A stretch of 35,816 bases of DNA from contig CASELF010000043.1 of NCBI GenBank assembly GCA_949288725.1, positions 1 through 35,816 of the forward strand, read 5' to 3'. Both the position numbers and the translations under genes were made by a program. This stretch comes from an uncultured bacterium (lineage in GTDB: Bacteria; Cyanobacteriota; Vampirovibrionia; Gastranaerophilales; Gastranaerophilaceae). The notes under the pieces were generated by a model, which made no database searches, was not told the origin of the DNA, and saw only the letters and a list, made by a program, of their open reading frames with translations. Within the stretch, counting starts at the first letter, position 1, and each line of letters begins with the position of its first letter. Positions 1 to 8,711 of the stretch are shown here, piece by piece.

Positions 1-1073
1 ACCTCTAACAGAGCATTAACAAGCCCGAGTAAATCTTCATTGCTTTGAAGCATTGTTGATAACAAAACTTTCTGCTGATCTTTCAATTCTCCAAGAGAGC
101 CGTCAATGAAGAATTTGAGTGTTTGTATTGCTGCAAGCAGAGGAGTTCTCAGGTCATGTGTTAGTGTCGCAATGAAGTCATCCCGTAATCTTTCTGTTTC
201 TTTTTGGATACTGAAATTACGAATTACTCCGACAAATCTTTCGATATCAGTATCATCACCCGACAGGGCTGCAAAATTTATTTCAACAGGAATTGCTTCA
301 TCAGTAACAACGTTTCTTATATATAAATCTCGAAGTAAAAATTCTGAATTTTCACAGGATAAACCTAAAATTGCACTCTTGACGGAAGATTTTTGTGCCT
401 TGTTTAATTTTGGGTTATCAGTATAAGCAATTTCTTGAATTTTCATTTTTTGCAGCGCATCGGCAGATAATCCAACCATATTTTCACATGCCGGATTTAC
501 TTGTTCAATGTTGCCTTTTGCATCTATAATGATAATTCCGTCTGCACAATAGTTAATTATTCCTGATAACTTTTTATTAGCAATTGTAAGTTCATTTGTC
601 CTTTCGGCTACAAGAACTTCTAATTTGTCATTATAATCTTGGAGTTGTTTTTGGGCAACTTCTAGTTCTGCAATTTTTTCACGCAAATCTGCCAGCAAAT
701 GACTTCTTTCAATCCCGTTTTTAATGTTCATTACAAGATCATCATTATCCCAAGGCTTTTCAATATATTTGTAAACTCCAATTTCATTAATCGTTTTTAT
801 AGCATTTTCTTTATCAGCATAGGCTGTAAGGATAATCATACTGACTTCAGGGTGTAATTTCTTTGCCTCTCTCAAAAACTCAAGTCCGTTCATCTCAGGC
901 ATTAAAAAATCAGAAATAATTAAGTCAGGAGTATTGCTTTTTAAATATTCAACAGCCTCTAAAGGGTTATTAAACACAACAACATCCTTAAACCCCTCAA
1001 TTTTCATCAATGTAGAAAATGATGAGGTTAGAATTTTTTCATCATCAACATATACTATCTTCCCTAAATTCAT
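1..1073 (-). CDS. Hybrid response-regulator/PAS/histidine kinase (partial, 3' end outside window)
   Basis: The reading frame starts at the ATG at 1073-1071 and runs off the left edge, so 357 codons are visible. Residues 1-120 form a CheY-like receiver domain: acidic pair D10-D11, phospho-acceptor D55 (ISDFLMPEMNG), T83 and K106 (EKPWD). A coiled-coil helix follows (about 120-168), then a PAS domain (about 169-290), then a HisKA H-box with the phospho-acceptor His near residue 306 (THDLRTPLLAA). The ATPase domain should lie beyond the window. The receiver-first order suggests a kinase controlled by phosphorylation of its own N-terminus, as in cyanobacterial-type hybrid kinases; no membrane segment is seen, so it is probably cytoplasmic. 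There is no Shine-Dalgarno; a candidate promoter lies directly upstream. Signal and target are unknown. Confidence 0.9.
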   Translation of the reverse strand, partial: MNLGKIVYVDDEKILTSSFSTLMKIEGFKDVVVFNNPLEAVEYLKSNTPDLIISDFLMPEMNGLEFLREAKKLHPEVSMIILTAYADKENAIKTINEIGVYKYIEKPWDNDDLVMNIKNGIERSHLLADLREKIAELEVAQKQLQDYNDKLEVLVAERTNELTIANKKLSGIINYCADGIIIIDAKGNIEQVNPACENMVGLSADALQKMKIQEIAYTDNPKLNKAQKSSVKSAILGLSCENSEFLLRDLYIRNVVTDEAIPVEINFAALSGDDTDIERFVGVIRNFSIQKETERLRDDFIATLTHDLRTPLLAAIQTLKFFIDGSLGELKDQQKVLLSTMLQSNEDLLGLVNALLE

Positions 1074-1079
1074 AACTAT

Positions 1080-1108
1080 ATAATAGTTTATTATGCAAAA
1101 TTAAACAA
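1080..1108 (-). promoter_or_regulatory. Candidate promoter of the hybrid kinase gene
   Basis: On the minus strand TTGTTT (1108-1103) and TATTAT (1085-1080) are separated by 17 bases. The start codon lies only 6 bases after the -10 box, so the transcript would begin at or very near the A of the ATG. No Shine-Dalgarno is present, which fits a leaderless message. The -35 match is only partial. Confidence 0.35.
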
Positions 1109-1173
1109 ATTAGTTACAAATTCGCAATATTTCATTACTTTTATATTTGAATTTATAAGATGAATTTTAGATT

Positions 1174-1845
1174 TTACATTAGGTAATAGGTATTAAATAG
1201 TTTTGAAACGTCTTTACAGTCTGGTTCCAATTTCCCTAATGTTGTTTCATTGTACCACAAGTCCTTTAATTTATTTCCATCAAACAGCATATATAATTTT
1301 AGATCATCACTAAATTTACTTGAGAAAAATGTGTCTATATTTTTGATGCAGTTGTTTACATCTATACTTGCATACATATTTTTCGTATCAGGTATCACAG
1401 TACTTCTGTAGTTGGGAGAATTTACTTCTTTGCGTAAGTCTGCACTTTTTTGACCCAGAGTATATATAATTGAGGTAAGTTGCATAATTCTATCTGGATT
1501 GTTTTTTATTAATTTATTTTCCATAAGATTTTTAAAGGATGGATTCTTTGTATATGGGTCTAAGAGGTCTATTTCTGATTTCAAATAATTCATATTCACA
1601 AGCATCCTTTTATAATTGTGATTATTTGCATGATACACAATTAAATTTGTTTCCGGATTTTTAGCAAGAACAGCTTTTTCTTCATCTGTCTGTTTATACA
1701 TCTCATCCAATCCCGTCGTAGGTTTTATTGTTACCATTGGATAAGTTGGTTGAGTCTGCTGTATTTGATTTTGCGGAAATAGTGGTTTGGGCGGTATATA
1801 AGTGTAATATTGAACCGGGTAAATCGGAACACTTTGGATACTCAT
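1174..1845 (-). CDS. Unknown 223-residue protein with proline/tyrosine-rich N-terminus
   Basis: I do not recognise a family. The first 45 residues are rich in Pro, Tyr and Gln (VPIYPVQYYTYIPPKPLFP), likely disordered. The remainder is a soluble, mostly helical-looking polar domain with two Cys (NNCIKN and EPDCKD). There is no signal peptide or membrane segment. The start is well supported by a perfect AAAGGAGGT on the minus strand (1863-1855), nine bases before the ATG, implying strong translation. It ends with TAA at 1174-1176. It lies between the kinase gene and pnp but is separated from pnp by a terminator, so it is probably transcribed alone. Confidence 0.7.
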   Translation of the reverse strand: MSIQSVPIYPVQYYTYIPPKPLFPQNQIQQTQPTYPMVTIKPTTGLDEMYKQTDEEKAVLAKNPETNLIVYHANNHNYKRMLVNMNYLKSEIDLLDPYTKNPSFKNLMENKLIKNNPDRIMQLTSIIYTLGQKSADLRKEVNSPNYRSTVIPDTKNMYASIDVNNCIKNIDTFFSSKFSDDLKLYMLFDGNKLKDLWYNETTLGKLEPDCKDVSKLFNTYYLM

Positions 1846-1933
1846 GTGATTGTTACCTCCTTTATGAATAATACTTTATCACAAAAAAGTTACAATACTA
1901 CAATCGTAATATTAAAATGAAGTTTTGTTACAA

Positions 1934-1967
1934 ATATAAAAAAAGTCAGGCAGTAATGCCTGACTTT
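1934..1967 (-). terminator. Rho-independent terminator of pnp
   Basis: A perfect 11-bp stem (1942-1952 with 1957-1967) encloses a 4-base loop. On the minus strand it is followed by a run of T (about 1944-1934). It lies about 20 bases past the pnp stop codon. Confidence 0.9.
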
Positions 1968-1986
1968 AAATTATTCAAAAGTTGTT

Positions 1987-4125
1987 TTATTGAATTCTTG
2001 TCATATCTTCTTCGGTAACACCTTTGATTGTTAGGTTAATTCTGCCTTTTTCGTCAATTTTGATAACCTTAACAACAACTTCTTGACCGATAGTTAGATG
2101 TGGTTCAATAGTTTCAATTCTTTCGTTGCAAACTTGAGAAATGTGAACCATACCGTCTTTACCGCCACCAAGTTCAACGAATGCACCGATAGGAATAATT
2201 CTAACAACTTTTCCTCTAATAACCATTCCGACTTCAGGTTTGAAGGTTAGGTCTTTAATCATTTTCTTAGCGATAGCCGCGCCTTCTTGGTCATTAGAAG
2301 TAATAGTTACAACACCGTTATCTTGGATATCAATTTCCGCACCTGAAGCGTCAATGATTGCTCTAATTTGCTTTCCTCCAGGTCCGATTACTGTTCCGAT
2401 ATCATCAACAGGAATTGTCATTGTTGAAATGCTTGGAGCAAATGGTGACATTGGTCCAGGTTCAGTGATTACTTCTCTCATTTTGCCTAAGATATGTAAT
2501 CTGCCTTCTTTTGCTTGAGCTAATGCTCTTCTTAATGTATCATGTGCAATACCTTTAGCCTTCATATCCATTTGAAGAGCAGTGATACCATCGTCATTAC
2601 CTGTAACTTTGAAGTCCATATCACCTAGGAAGTCTTCAATTCCTTGAATATCAGTTAATACAACAGGTTCTTTTCCTTCTTCTGTAATCATACCCATTGC
2701 AACACCGCCAATCATACACTTAACAGGAACACCTGCATTCATTAAAGCCATAGATGAACCGCAAGTTGAAGCCATAGATGTTGAACCGTTTGATTCAAGA
2801 ACGTCAGATGTAACACGAATTGTATATCCAAATTCTTCTTGAGAAGGAAGTGCAGGAACATTTGCTCTTTCTGCCAAGTTTCCGTGACCAACTTCTCTTC
2901 TTCCCGGTCCTCTTAAAGGTTTTACTTCACCTACAGAAAATCCAGGGAAGATGTATTTGTGCATATATGTTTTTTCTCTTTCAGGATCAACACCGTCAAG
3001 TTCTTGTTTCATTGCAGGGCCTGCAAGTGTTGCAACTGATAATACTTGAGTTTGACCTCTTGTAAATACAGCAGAACCGTGTGCTCTTGGTATTACACCA
3101 ACTTCACACCAGATTGGACGAACTTCGTTTGGTTTTCTTCCGTCTGCTCTTACACCTTCATCAAGAATCATTGCACGCATAATTTTCTTTTCAGCATTTT
3201 TAAATTCTTCTGCTACAAAATCAATGCCTGTTTCTTCGATAATTTTCTTGATGTAATCATCTTCAGGAAGAGCATCAATTTTTTCTTTTACAAGTGCTTT
3301 TGCTTCTTCAAGTTTCTTTTGTCTGTATTCTCTGTCAAAGTTGTGATATGCATCAAAAATCATATCGTGTGCTGTTTCATCAATAATCTTTTTGATTTCA
3401 GTTGTGTCATAAGGATTTACGAATTCTTCTTTCACAACACCGCATGCTTTTGCAAATTCAACTTGAGCATCACATTGTTTCCTGATTTCGTTTTGCGCAA
3501 ATTCAACAGCGTTCATAATATCATCTTCTGATACAAATTTGCATCCTGCTTCAACCATGATTACAGAATCATGTGTACCGGCAACAACAATATCAAGGTC
3601 AGACGCTTTTGCTTGTTGGTGTGTTGGGTTTGCAATCATATTACCTTCAGCATCCCTTGATACTCTAACAGCACCAATAGGACCTTCAAATGGTGCACCT
3701 GAAAGCATTAAGGCACATGATGCACCTAACATTGCTAATGTATCAGGTTGATTTACTTGGTCATAACTGAATAATTGCGCAACGATTTGTATATCGTTTC
3801 TATAACCTTTCGGAAATAGCGGTCTGATAGGTCTGTCAATCAATCTTGAAATAAGTATAGCCTTATCTCCTGCTTTTCCTTCAGAACGGTTGTATCCGCC
3901 AGGAATTCTTCCAATAGCGGACATTCTTTCTTCGTAATCAATTAGTAATGGGAAAAAATCAATTCCTACTCTTGGTTCTTTTGATACACAGCAGTGAACA
4001 AATAACATTGTGTCACCACATCTTACTGTAACTGAACCGTTTGCGGATTGAGCGTATTTCCCGGTTTCAACAGTGACGGTCTTTCCGCCGATTTCCAGTT
4101 GAAAACTTTTTGTTTCAGGTTTCAT
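1987..4125 (-). CDS. pnp: Polyribonucleotide nucleotidyltransferase (PNPase)
   Basis: Phosphorolytic 3'-5' exoribonuclease that degrades RNA to nucleoside diphosphates and acts in mRNA turnover, typically as a trimer. All expected domains are present in 712 residues, the normal family length: a first RNase PH domain, a helical linker, a second RNase PH domain with the catalytic-core segments SNGSTSMASTCGSS and LGDMDFKVTGNDDG, then a KH domain (IGTVIGPGGKQI, about 570-620) and a C-terminal S1 domain (IRGKVVRIIPIGAFVEL, about 635-705). An AAAGG Shine-Dalgarno precedes the ATG. The rpsO gene that commonly precedes pnp in other bacteria is absent. It may cooperate with the RNase E/G and Ski2-like helicase encoded elsewhere in the window; that link is inference. 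Confidence 0.98.
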   Translation of the reverse strand: MKPETKSFQLEIGGKTVTVETGKYAQSANGSVTVRCGDTMLFVHCCVSKEPRVGIDFFPLLIDYEERMSAIGRIPGGYNRSEGKAGDKAILISRLIDRPIRPLFPKGYRNDIQIVAQLFSYDQVNQPDTLAMLGASCALMLSGAPFEGPIGAVRVSRDAEGNMIANPTHQQAKASDLDIVVAGTHDSVIMVEAGCKFVSEDDIMNAVEFAQNEIRKQCDAQVEFAKACGVVKEEFVNPYDTTEIKKIIDETAHDMIFDAYHNFDREYRQKKLEEAKALVKEKIDALPEDDYIKKIIEETGIDFVAEEFKNAEKKIMRAMILDEGVRADGRKPNEVRPIWCEVGVIPRAHGSAVFTRGQTQVLSVATLAGPAMKQELDGVDPEREKTYMHKYIFPGFSVGEVKPLRGPGRREVGHGNLAERANVPALPSQEEFGYTIRVTSDVLESNGSTSMASTCGSSMALMNAGVPVKCMIGGVAMGMITEEGKEPVVLTDIQGIEDFLGDMDFKVTGNDDGITALQMDMKAKGIAHDTLRRALAQAKEGRLHILGKMREVITEPGPMSPFAPSISTMTIPVDDIGTVIGPGGKQIRAIIDASGAEIDIQDNGVVTITSNDQEGAAIAKKMIKDLTFKPEVGMVIRGKVVRIIPIGAFVELGGGKDGMVHISQVCNERIETIEPHLTIGQEVVVKVIKIDEKGRINLTIKGVTEEDMTRIQ

Positions 4126-4251
4126 AAATTACCTTTTCTTTCTGCGTTCTACCTAACGCCTTTTAGTCATACACTTCCATTTATGTTTTTATTATAACTC
4201 AAAAATATAAACTTATTATATTAATATTTTTTTATATTTTTACTAAAACCC

Positions 4252-4280
4252 TTTACTTATCTGTCTATATGTGAAATAAT
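4252..4280 (+). promoter_or_regulatory. Candidate promoter of the 4390-5693 gene pair
   Basis: TTTACT (4252-4257) and AATAAT (4275-4280) are 17 bases apart, with a TGn extension just before the -10 box (4272-4274). Transcription would start near 4287, leaving about 100 bases of leader. The sequence is very AT-rich, so chance matches are easy. Confidence 0.4.
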
Positions 4281-4389
4281 AAATAAGTTAATGTAACGTT
4301 TTGTTAATGGAGTCTTTTAGAGATAGCAAAAAAATATTTTCAGATGATTTAGTATGTAGGAAATTATTAGAAAGTAGTGAGGCATCTAA

Positions 4390-5190
4390 ATGTTATCAAT
4401 TCAACCAAGTATTACAAATCAAACAATACGCAAAGCACCTGTTTTTAAAGGTGACACATCATCAAATACTATTGATGAACATTTATACGAGTCCAAGAGA
4501 GATTATTACGAAGGTCAAAAAAATGAATTCGAAAGCATTCTTAACGACGAAAGAACAGTAAAACCGTTAAAAGATATCGCAAGAGTTTTCAAAGTAATCT
4601 CTGAGATATTGTTTGAAGGTTGGGCTGTTGCTTGGGGTGCTTCTAAAGGTGCAAAATTTGTAAAATCATCTGTTGTAGGTGGTATAAACAGTAACGTCGG
4701 AAAAGGCATTAAAAATGTGTTAAAACCTTTAGGTAAAGGAATTGTTGCTGCAGGTGAAAAAATTGCACAATATGCACAAGCAACTGTTAAATATGTTAAA
4801 GCGACACCTACGTATGCTAAATTCCAAAAGAATGCAGCTGAAATTATCGAAAAAATGGATAATAACAAATATGGAAAAATTGCATTAAAAGCCTTAAATA
4901 CTATATACAATGGAGTTGAAGAAGTTGCAGGTTGGGTTGTTAAACCGTTTAAGAAATTTGCAGCAAGTCTAAAGAATACCTCATTTGATGCTGCGTATGA
5001 CAAAGCAGCAAAAGCAACCTCAACTACATTAGGAGTAGGTGCTGGTGCTACTTGCGGTTATAACGAAGTAATGCACCCTGAAAGAGCAAATGTAAATGAG
5101 CAGGAAGAAACTGAAAAGGTTGCAGAAGATAGAAATGATGTAGACTTAGATGATGAAACTCCTGAAGCGTTGGATGAGGAGGTAGAATAA
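4390..5190 (+). CDS. Unknown 266-residue protein with N-terminal VFKG motif and acidic tail
   Basis: No family recognised. The N-terminus carries KAPVFKGDTSS (about residues 15-25), resembling short motifs at the same place in four other unknown proteins here. The middle (about 60-230) is rich in Ala, Gly and Lys and reads as long amphipathic helices without a clear membrane span; a Gly/Ala-rich stretch (GVGAGATCGYNE) lies near 216-227. The last 35 residues are strongly acidic. It overlaps the next gene by one base (TAATG) with GAGGAGG just upstream, so the two are translationally coupled and their products may work together. The Shine-Dalgarno of this gene is weak (GTGAGG at about 4377-4382). 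The overlapping frame opening at 4301 looks like a shadow. Confidence 0.7.
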   Translation: MLSIQPSITNQTIRKAPVFKGDTSSNTIDEHLYESKRDYYEGQKNEFESILNDERTVKPLKDIARVFKVISEILFEGWAVAWGASKGAKFVKSSVVGGINSNVGKGIKNVLKPLGKGIVAAGEKIAQYAQATVKYVKATPTYAKFQKNAAEIIEKMDNNKYGKIALKALNTIYNGVEEVAGWVVKPFKKFAASLKNTSFDAAYDKAAKATSTTLGVGAGATCGYNEVMHPERANVNEQEETEKVAEDRNDVDLDDETPEALDEEVE

Positions 5191-5693
5191 TGATTTCTTC
5201 TGTAGTTCAACCAATTAATTTTACATCAAGTCAGGCACAATCTGTACAAGAACAACGTAAAGATAAGCAAGAACAAGTTGCTACAGGTATTGGTGGTGCA
5301 GCAGGTGTTACTGCAGCAGCAACAAAATATGCAGGAAGAAAAGGTTTAAAAGCACAAGCAGGTGAGAAATTCTTAGGTGAACTTTCCGGACAAGTTGCTA
5401 ACGGGATAAAAGGTGTAAACAAAACTCAACAGGTTGCAGAAGGTTTTATTGCATCTTTCAAACAAAATCTAAAAATGTATTCTGCAAGTATTATGGAACA
5501 CCTTAACAAGTTCAAAAATACAAAAATTATCGGTTCAATTGTAAAAAGCCCGATTGCCAGAAAAGCATCTTTCTTATTTGGTGGCGCTTTAGCCTTCTTT
5601 GTTTTGGTTACCGGTGTTAATAAAGCGTTTGAAAACGGACAAATTGCAGTTGAAGATTTTAAACAACAATATAGAGATTTTAAAAATATGTAA
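5190..5693 (+). CDS. Unknown 167-residue membrane protein with N-terminal INFTS motif
   Basis: No family recognised. The protein begins with VQPINFTSSQ (residues 7-16), followed by a polar Gln/Lys segment, a Gly/Ala-rich stretch (about 32-50), and one convincing transmembrane helix at about 126-144 (FLFGGALAFFVLVTGV). The C-terminus is short and charged. There is no N-terminal signal peptide. The start overlaps the preceding stop by one base and is preceded by GAGGAGG, so coupled translation is likely. The Gly/Ala stretch recalls the C-terminal GVGAGATCGY segment of the partner protein, perhaps a shared helix-packing element (inference). Confidence 0.75.
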   Translation: MISSVVQPINFTSSQAQSVQEQRKDKQEQVATGIGGAAGVTAAATKYAGRKGLKAQAGEKFLGELSGQVANGIKGVNKTQQVAEGFIASFKQNLKMYSASIMEHLNKFKNTKIIGSIVKSPIARKASFLFGGALAFFVLVTGVNKAFENGQIAVEDFKQQYRDFKNM

Positions 5694-5705
5694 ATTTTAA
5701 CAGAT

Positions 5706-5734
5706 TTGTAAAATTTTGAAAATCGTGCTAAACT
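5706..5734 (+). promoter_or_regulatory. Candidate folP promoter giving a leaderless transcript
   Basis: TTGTAA (5706-5711) and TAAACT (5729-5734) are 17 bases apart. Transcription would begin at about 5741, the A of the folP ATG. This fits the lack of any Shine-Dalgarno before folP. Both boxes match only four of six consensus positions. Confidence 0.35.
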
Positions 5735-5754
5735 AAGTTTATGCACGATTTTTT
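5719..5754 (+). terminator. Terminator-like hairpin spanning the folP start codon
   Basis: A perfect 10-bp stem pairs 5719-5728 with 5743-5752. It can be extended inward by five more pairs (5729-5733 with 5737-5741) around a 3-base loop with one bulged base, and it ends in a run of T. It would terminate transcription from the upstream gene pair, but the ATG of folP (5741) lies inside it. Confidence 0.6.
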
Positions 5755-6883
5755 AATTAAAGAAATTAAAACAACTCAAATGGAAGATGAATTACTTGCT
5801 GTTGGTTTTGATGGGCCCTATGTACCCAAAGCAGTAGGCAAGTTTTTTTATAAGAATTTAAAGATATTTAATTTATCTGTTGCTCAGGCTAATATTTTAA
5901 AGCAAACCGCTTTATCAGTTGGGGCTGATTGTGCAACTCACAAAGATGTTATCACCGGTAAAATTGAAAATTCTTCATGTATATTAGGCGGTAGTTACTC
6001 TCAAATAAGAAAAATTGCTGAAAAACTGCAATTTCAACCGTTTCAAATGAAGGATTTGGGGAAAATATTATTAAAGGAATGTGATATTTCTGTAGAAAAA
6101 CCTGAAACAAAAATTGTTGGGGTGCTAAATATAACAAGAGATTCATTTTCTGATGGCGGAATGTTTTATGAGTTTGAAGAATCAATTGAGCAGTTGAACA
6201 AACTTATTGATGATGGTGCTGATGTTATTGATATTGGGGCCGAATCAACAAAACCCGGATTTACTCCTGTTAGCCCTGATGCGCAGTTAGAAAAATTGTT
6301 GCCTGTTTTGGAGTATATCAATGACAATGATATAAGTATTCCAATCAGTATTGATACAAGGAGTTCAATTGTTGCAAAAGAGTGTATTGAATCAGGGGCT
6401 TCTATTATTAATGATGTTTCAGGTTTAACTTCTGATGCTGATATGGCTGAAGTAGTTGCAAGATATCCTGATGTAAAAGTTATTATTCAACATACTCTCG
6501 GACTGCCTTATGATATTAGTGTTAAACCTCATTATGATAATTTAATGGATGAAATATTTTTATATCTTGCTGAAAAGGTTAATTATGCAGTATCAAAGGG
6601 AATTTCAAGAGAGGATATTATTATTGATCCGGGTATTGGTTTTGGGAAATTGAAATCTCACAATCTTGAAATAATAAATCGTTGGCAAGAATTGAAGGCT
6701 ATTGGTTGTCCTGTGATGATCGGTTTATCAAGAAAAAGTCTTTTAGAATGTCCTGATGCTGAAAATGATGAAAAAGATATTTATACTCTTGCGCTTGATA
6801 GTATTTTAATAAATCAGGGAATAGATTATTTGAGAGTACACAACCCTGCTTTGCACAGAAAAATTATAAGTATTTTGAAGTAG
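5741..6883 (+). CDS. folP: Dihydropteroate synthase with N-terminal extension
   Basis: Condenses p-aminobenzoate with dihydropterin pyrophosphate in folate synthesis. The TIM-barrel signature segments occur in order: GVLNITRDSFSDGG (about 126-139), DIGAESTKPG (about 165), SIDTR (about 203), INDVSG, DPGIGFGK (about 295), IGLSRKS (about 327) and RVHNP near the end, where most enzymes have RVHD. The first 110 residues form the extra domain seen in a subset of these enzymes (ANILKQTALSVGADCATHKDVI). Homology to that extension supports the ATG at 5741 rather than the next one at 5780. There is no Shine-Dalgarno; the start sits inside a hairpin and directly after a possible promoter. The MCE-type gene follows after 48 bases. 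Confidence 0.95.
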   Translation: MHDFLIKEIKTTQMEDELLAVGFDGPYVPKAVGKFFYKNLKIFNLSVAQANILKQTALSVGADCATHKDVITGKIENSSCILGGSYSQIRKIAEKLQFQPFQMKDLGKILLKECDISVEKPETKIVGVLNITRDSFSDGGMFYEFEESIEQLNKLIDDGADVIDIGAESTKPGFTPVSPDAQLEKLLPVLEYINDNDISIPISIDTRSSIVAKECIESGASIINDVSGLTSDADMAEVVARYPDVKVIIQHTLGLPYDISVKPHYDNLMDEIFLYLAEKVNYAVSKGISREDIIIDPGIGFGKLKSHNLEIINRWQELKAIGCPVMIGLSRKSLLECPDAENDEKDIYTLALDSILINQGIDYLRVHNPALHRKIISILK

Positions 6884-6931
6884 TTTAATTTGCTAATTTA
6901 TTTATTTGAACTTTAGATTAGTATTTGAGGT

Positions 6932-7822
6932 ATGAAAAATACTATTATTGCTCTTTCAATTTTTTTAATTGTAATATGGGGACTGTTTTTTATTTTTGAG
7001 CAGTTAAATCATACTTATATCAAGGCTGAATTTAAACATATTGATCCTTTGCCATCTAAAATGGATGTTTTTTATAAAGGGTACAAATTGGGTTCTACAA
7101 GTAAGTTAAAGATATCTAATGATTTTAAGACGACTTACTTATATATAACCTTAAATCAAAGAGGACTACATTTGCCAAGAAATATTTCTGTTGAGATTAA
7201 AGATTATGACAAAGAAACAAAGTATGTTGATATTATCTATCCTCGCTCACCGCAGTTAAAATATATTAAAACCGGTGATGTTATAAAGGGAAAGACTACA
7301 TATTCGCTAAATGGTATTTCAGAGTTAAACCAAGCACATTTAGATAATCTTTCGGAAAAGGGTGAGGATTTGTTGAGTTCAGCCAAAAAGACTACTGACT
7401 CACTTACAAAAATGATAAATTTAATAAATGATATTTTAGATGAAAACAGGCTGAATATTTATCAAATTACTACTAATTTAAAAGATAGCACATTTACTTT
7501 AAGCAGGACATCAAACAATTTGGAAAATCTTACAACCAAGATAGATCAAGGGCTTACTGAGGAATTTATCCATAATAGCAGTAATAATGTTGAAAAACTT
7601 ACGGATAATTTAGCAAAATCATCAGATAATTTATATCAAATTTCAGGTTCATTGGTAAAAACGACTTCAAATATTTATAATGTAATAAGTAACGCTGATT
7701 CATTAATCGAAATTGCAAAAATGGCATTATGTAATATTAATACAATAATAGAAGCCTTTAAAGTTACATTAAGTAAACGCTTTGGCGGAGCGAGGATATT
7801 ATTTAAACAACCTATAAAATAA
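6932..7822 (+). CDS. MCE/MlaD-family lipid-transport substrate-binding protein
   Basis: A single N-terminal transmembrane helix (about residues 4-23) is followed by one MCE domain (about 30-115; YKGYKLGSTSKLKI is the typical core) and a long helical, probably coiled-coil C-terminus (about 125-270). This matches MlaD-like proteins, which form hexameric rings anchored in the inner membrane and shuttle phospholipids between membranes with an MlaE/MlaF ABC transporter. No transporter genes lie next to it, so partners must be elsewhere. TGAGGT lies just before the ATG, with short spacing. It converges with sdaAA, the stops being only 8 bases apart, and I see no strong terminator between them. Substrate is not inferable. 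Confidence 0.85.
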   Translation: MKNTIIALSIFLIVIWGLFFIFEQLNHTYIKAEFKHIDPLPSKMDVFYKGYKLGSTSKLKISNDFKTTYLYITLNQRGLHLPRNISVEIKDYDKETKYVDIIYPRSPQLKYIKTGDVIKGKTTYSLNGISELNQAHLDNLSEKGEDLLSSAKKTTDSLTKMINLINDILDENRLNIYQITTNLKDSTFTLSRTSNNLENLTTKIDQGLTEEFIHNSSNNVEKLTDNLAKSSDNLYQISGSLVKTTSNIYNVISNADSLIEIAKMALCNINTIIEAFKVTLSKRFGGARILFKQPIK

Positions 7823-7830
7823 TTTGGTAT

Positions 7831-8706
7831 CTATCCAAAAACTTTTTTTTGAACTTCTAGTGCTGTTTTAGTTGTCGCAAGCCCTGCTTGAGAACTTTCT
7901 TTAAGCGTTGGAGACATAAGAGCACCTGTTTGTTCCATAGCATCAACAACTTCATCAAATGGAATTTTTGATTTTATATCCGCAAGAGCAAGTTCTGCTG
8001 CAGTAATTGAATGAACCGCTAAAAATGGATTTCGCTTAACGCAAGGGACTTCAACAAGCCCTGCGACAGGGTCGCAGGTCAACCCAAGTATATTTTTAAG
8101 CGCAAGAGCCGCAGCATTTAATACTTGAGAAACATTTCCGCCTTGAAGTTGGCAGACAGCCGCTGCACTCATCGCCGATGCAACTCCACATTCTGCTTGA
8201 CATCCTGCAACGGCACCTGCTAGTGCAACTTTTGCTGAGATAATTCTTCCGATTTCACCTGCAGTAATGAGAGCATTAATCTGTTCACGTTCAGAGTGGT
8301 TATAATCTTCACTAACCGCAACAAGTGCAGCTGGTACTATTCCGCATGAACCTGCTGTTGGGCAGGCAACAATTTTTCCCATTCTAATATTTTCTTCGCT
8401 TGTTGCTAGGGCATATTCAACAATTTTTTCAAATGTTCCGCCAAATATTGCTCTTTCTCTTCTGTATCTGGTTTGCAATCTCCAACAATCTTGTCCGCAC
8501 ATTTCGCTCATAGAAAGTTCTTTGCTTGCCATTCCGCTTTGAATTGCCTCTTTCATTGCAAACAAACTCTTATTGGCAAATACTCTTACTTCTTCTACTG
8601 TAATTTCACCGTCTTCTGCCATGTTTTGTTGGGCAATTTCGTATATTTTTTTGTTTTTTGATATACATTCTTCATATAATTGTTCAAATGTGCTTATTTT
8701 TCCCAT
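7831..8706 (-). CDS. sdaAA: L-serine dehydratase, iron-sulfur-dependent, alpha subunit
   Basis: Catalytic subunit of the two-subunit 4Fe-4S serine dehydratase that deaminates L-serine to pyruvate and ammonia. The conserved cysteine segments are present: CPTAGSCGIVPA, GCQAECGVASAMSAAA and LTCDPVAGLVEVPCVKRN. The length of 291 residues is normal for the alpha subunit of the split (Gram-positive type) enzyme. It starts five bases after the beta-subunit stop, so the pair is co-transcribed and probably forms a heterodimer. It is the last gene of the apparent operon descending from about 14.7 kb. The cluster is oxygen-sensitive, which fits an anaerobic host (inference). Confidence 0.97.
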   Translation of the reverse strand: MGKISTFEQLYEECISKNKKIYEIAQQNMAEDGEITVEEVRVFANKSLFAMKEAIQSGMASKELSMSEMCGQDCWRLQTRYRRERAIFGGTFEKIVEYALATSEENIRMGKIVACPTAGSCGIVPAALVAVSEDYNHSEREQINALITAGEIGRIISAKVALAGAVAGCQAECGVASAMSAAAVCQLQGGNVSQVLNAAALALKNILGLTCDPVAGLVEVPCVKRNPFLAVHSITAAELALADIKSKIPFDEVVDAMEQTGALMSPTLKESSQAGLATTKTALEVQKKVFG

Positions 8707-8711
8707 AATCT

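Noticed and set aside
3046-3531. 161-codon open frame opposite pnp
   Set aside because: Shadow of a strongly conserved gene; Phe/Cys/Asn-rich translation with no recognisable domain.
4301-4561. 86-codon frame overlapping the start of the 4390 gene
   Set aside because: Overlaps the better-supported coding frame for most of its length, ends inside it, and lacks protein-like composition; the downstream coupled gene supports the 4390 frame.
4515-5003. 162-codon frame on the opposite strand of the 4390 gene
   Set aside because: Antisense shadow; the plus-strand genes have ribosome sites, coupling and the shared motif.
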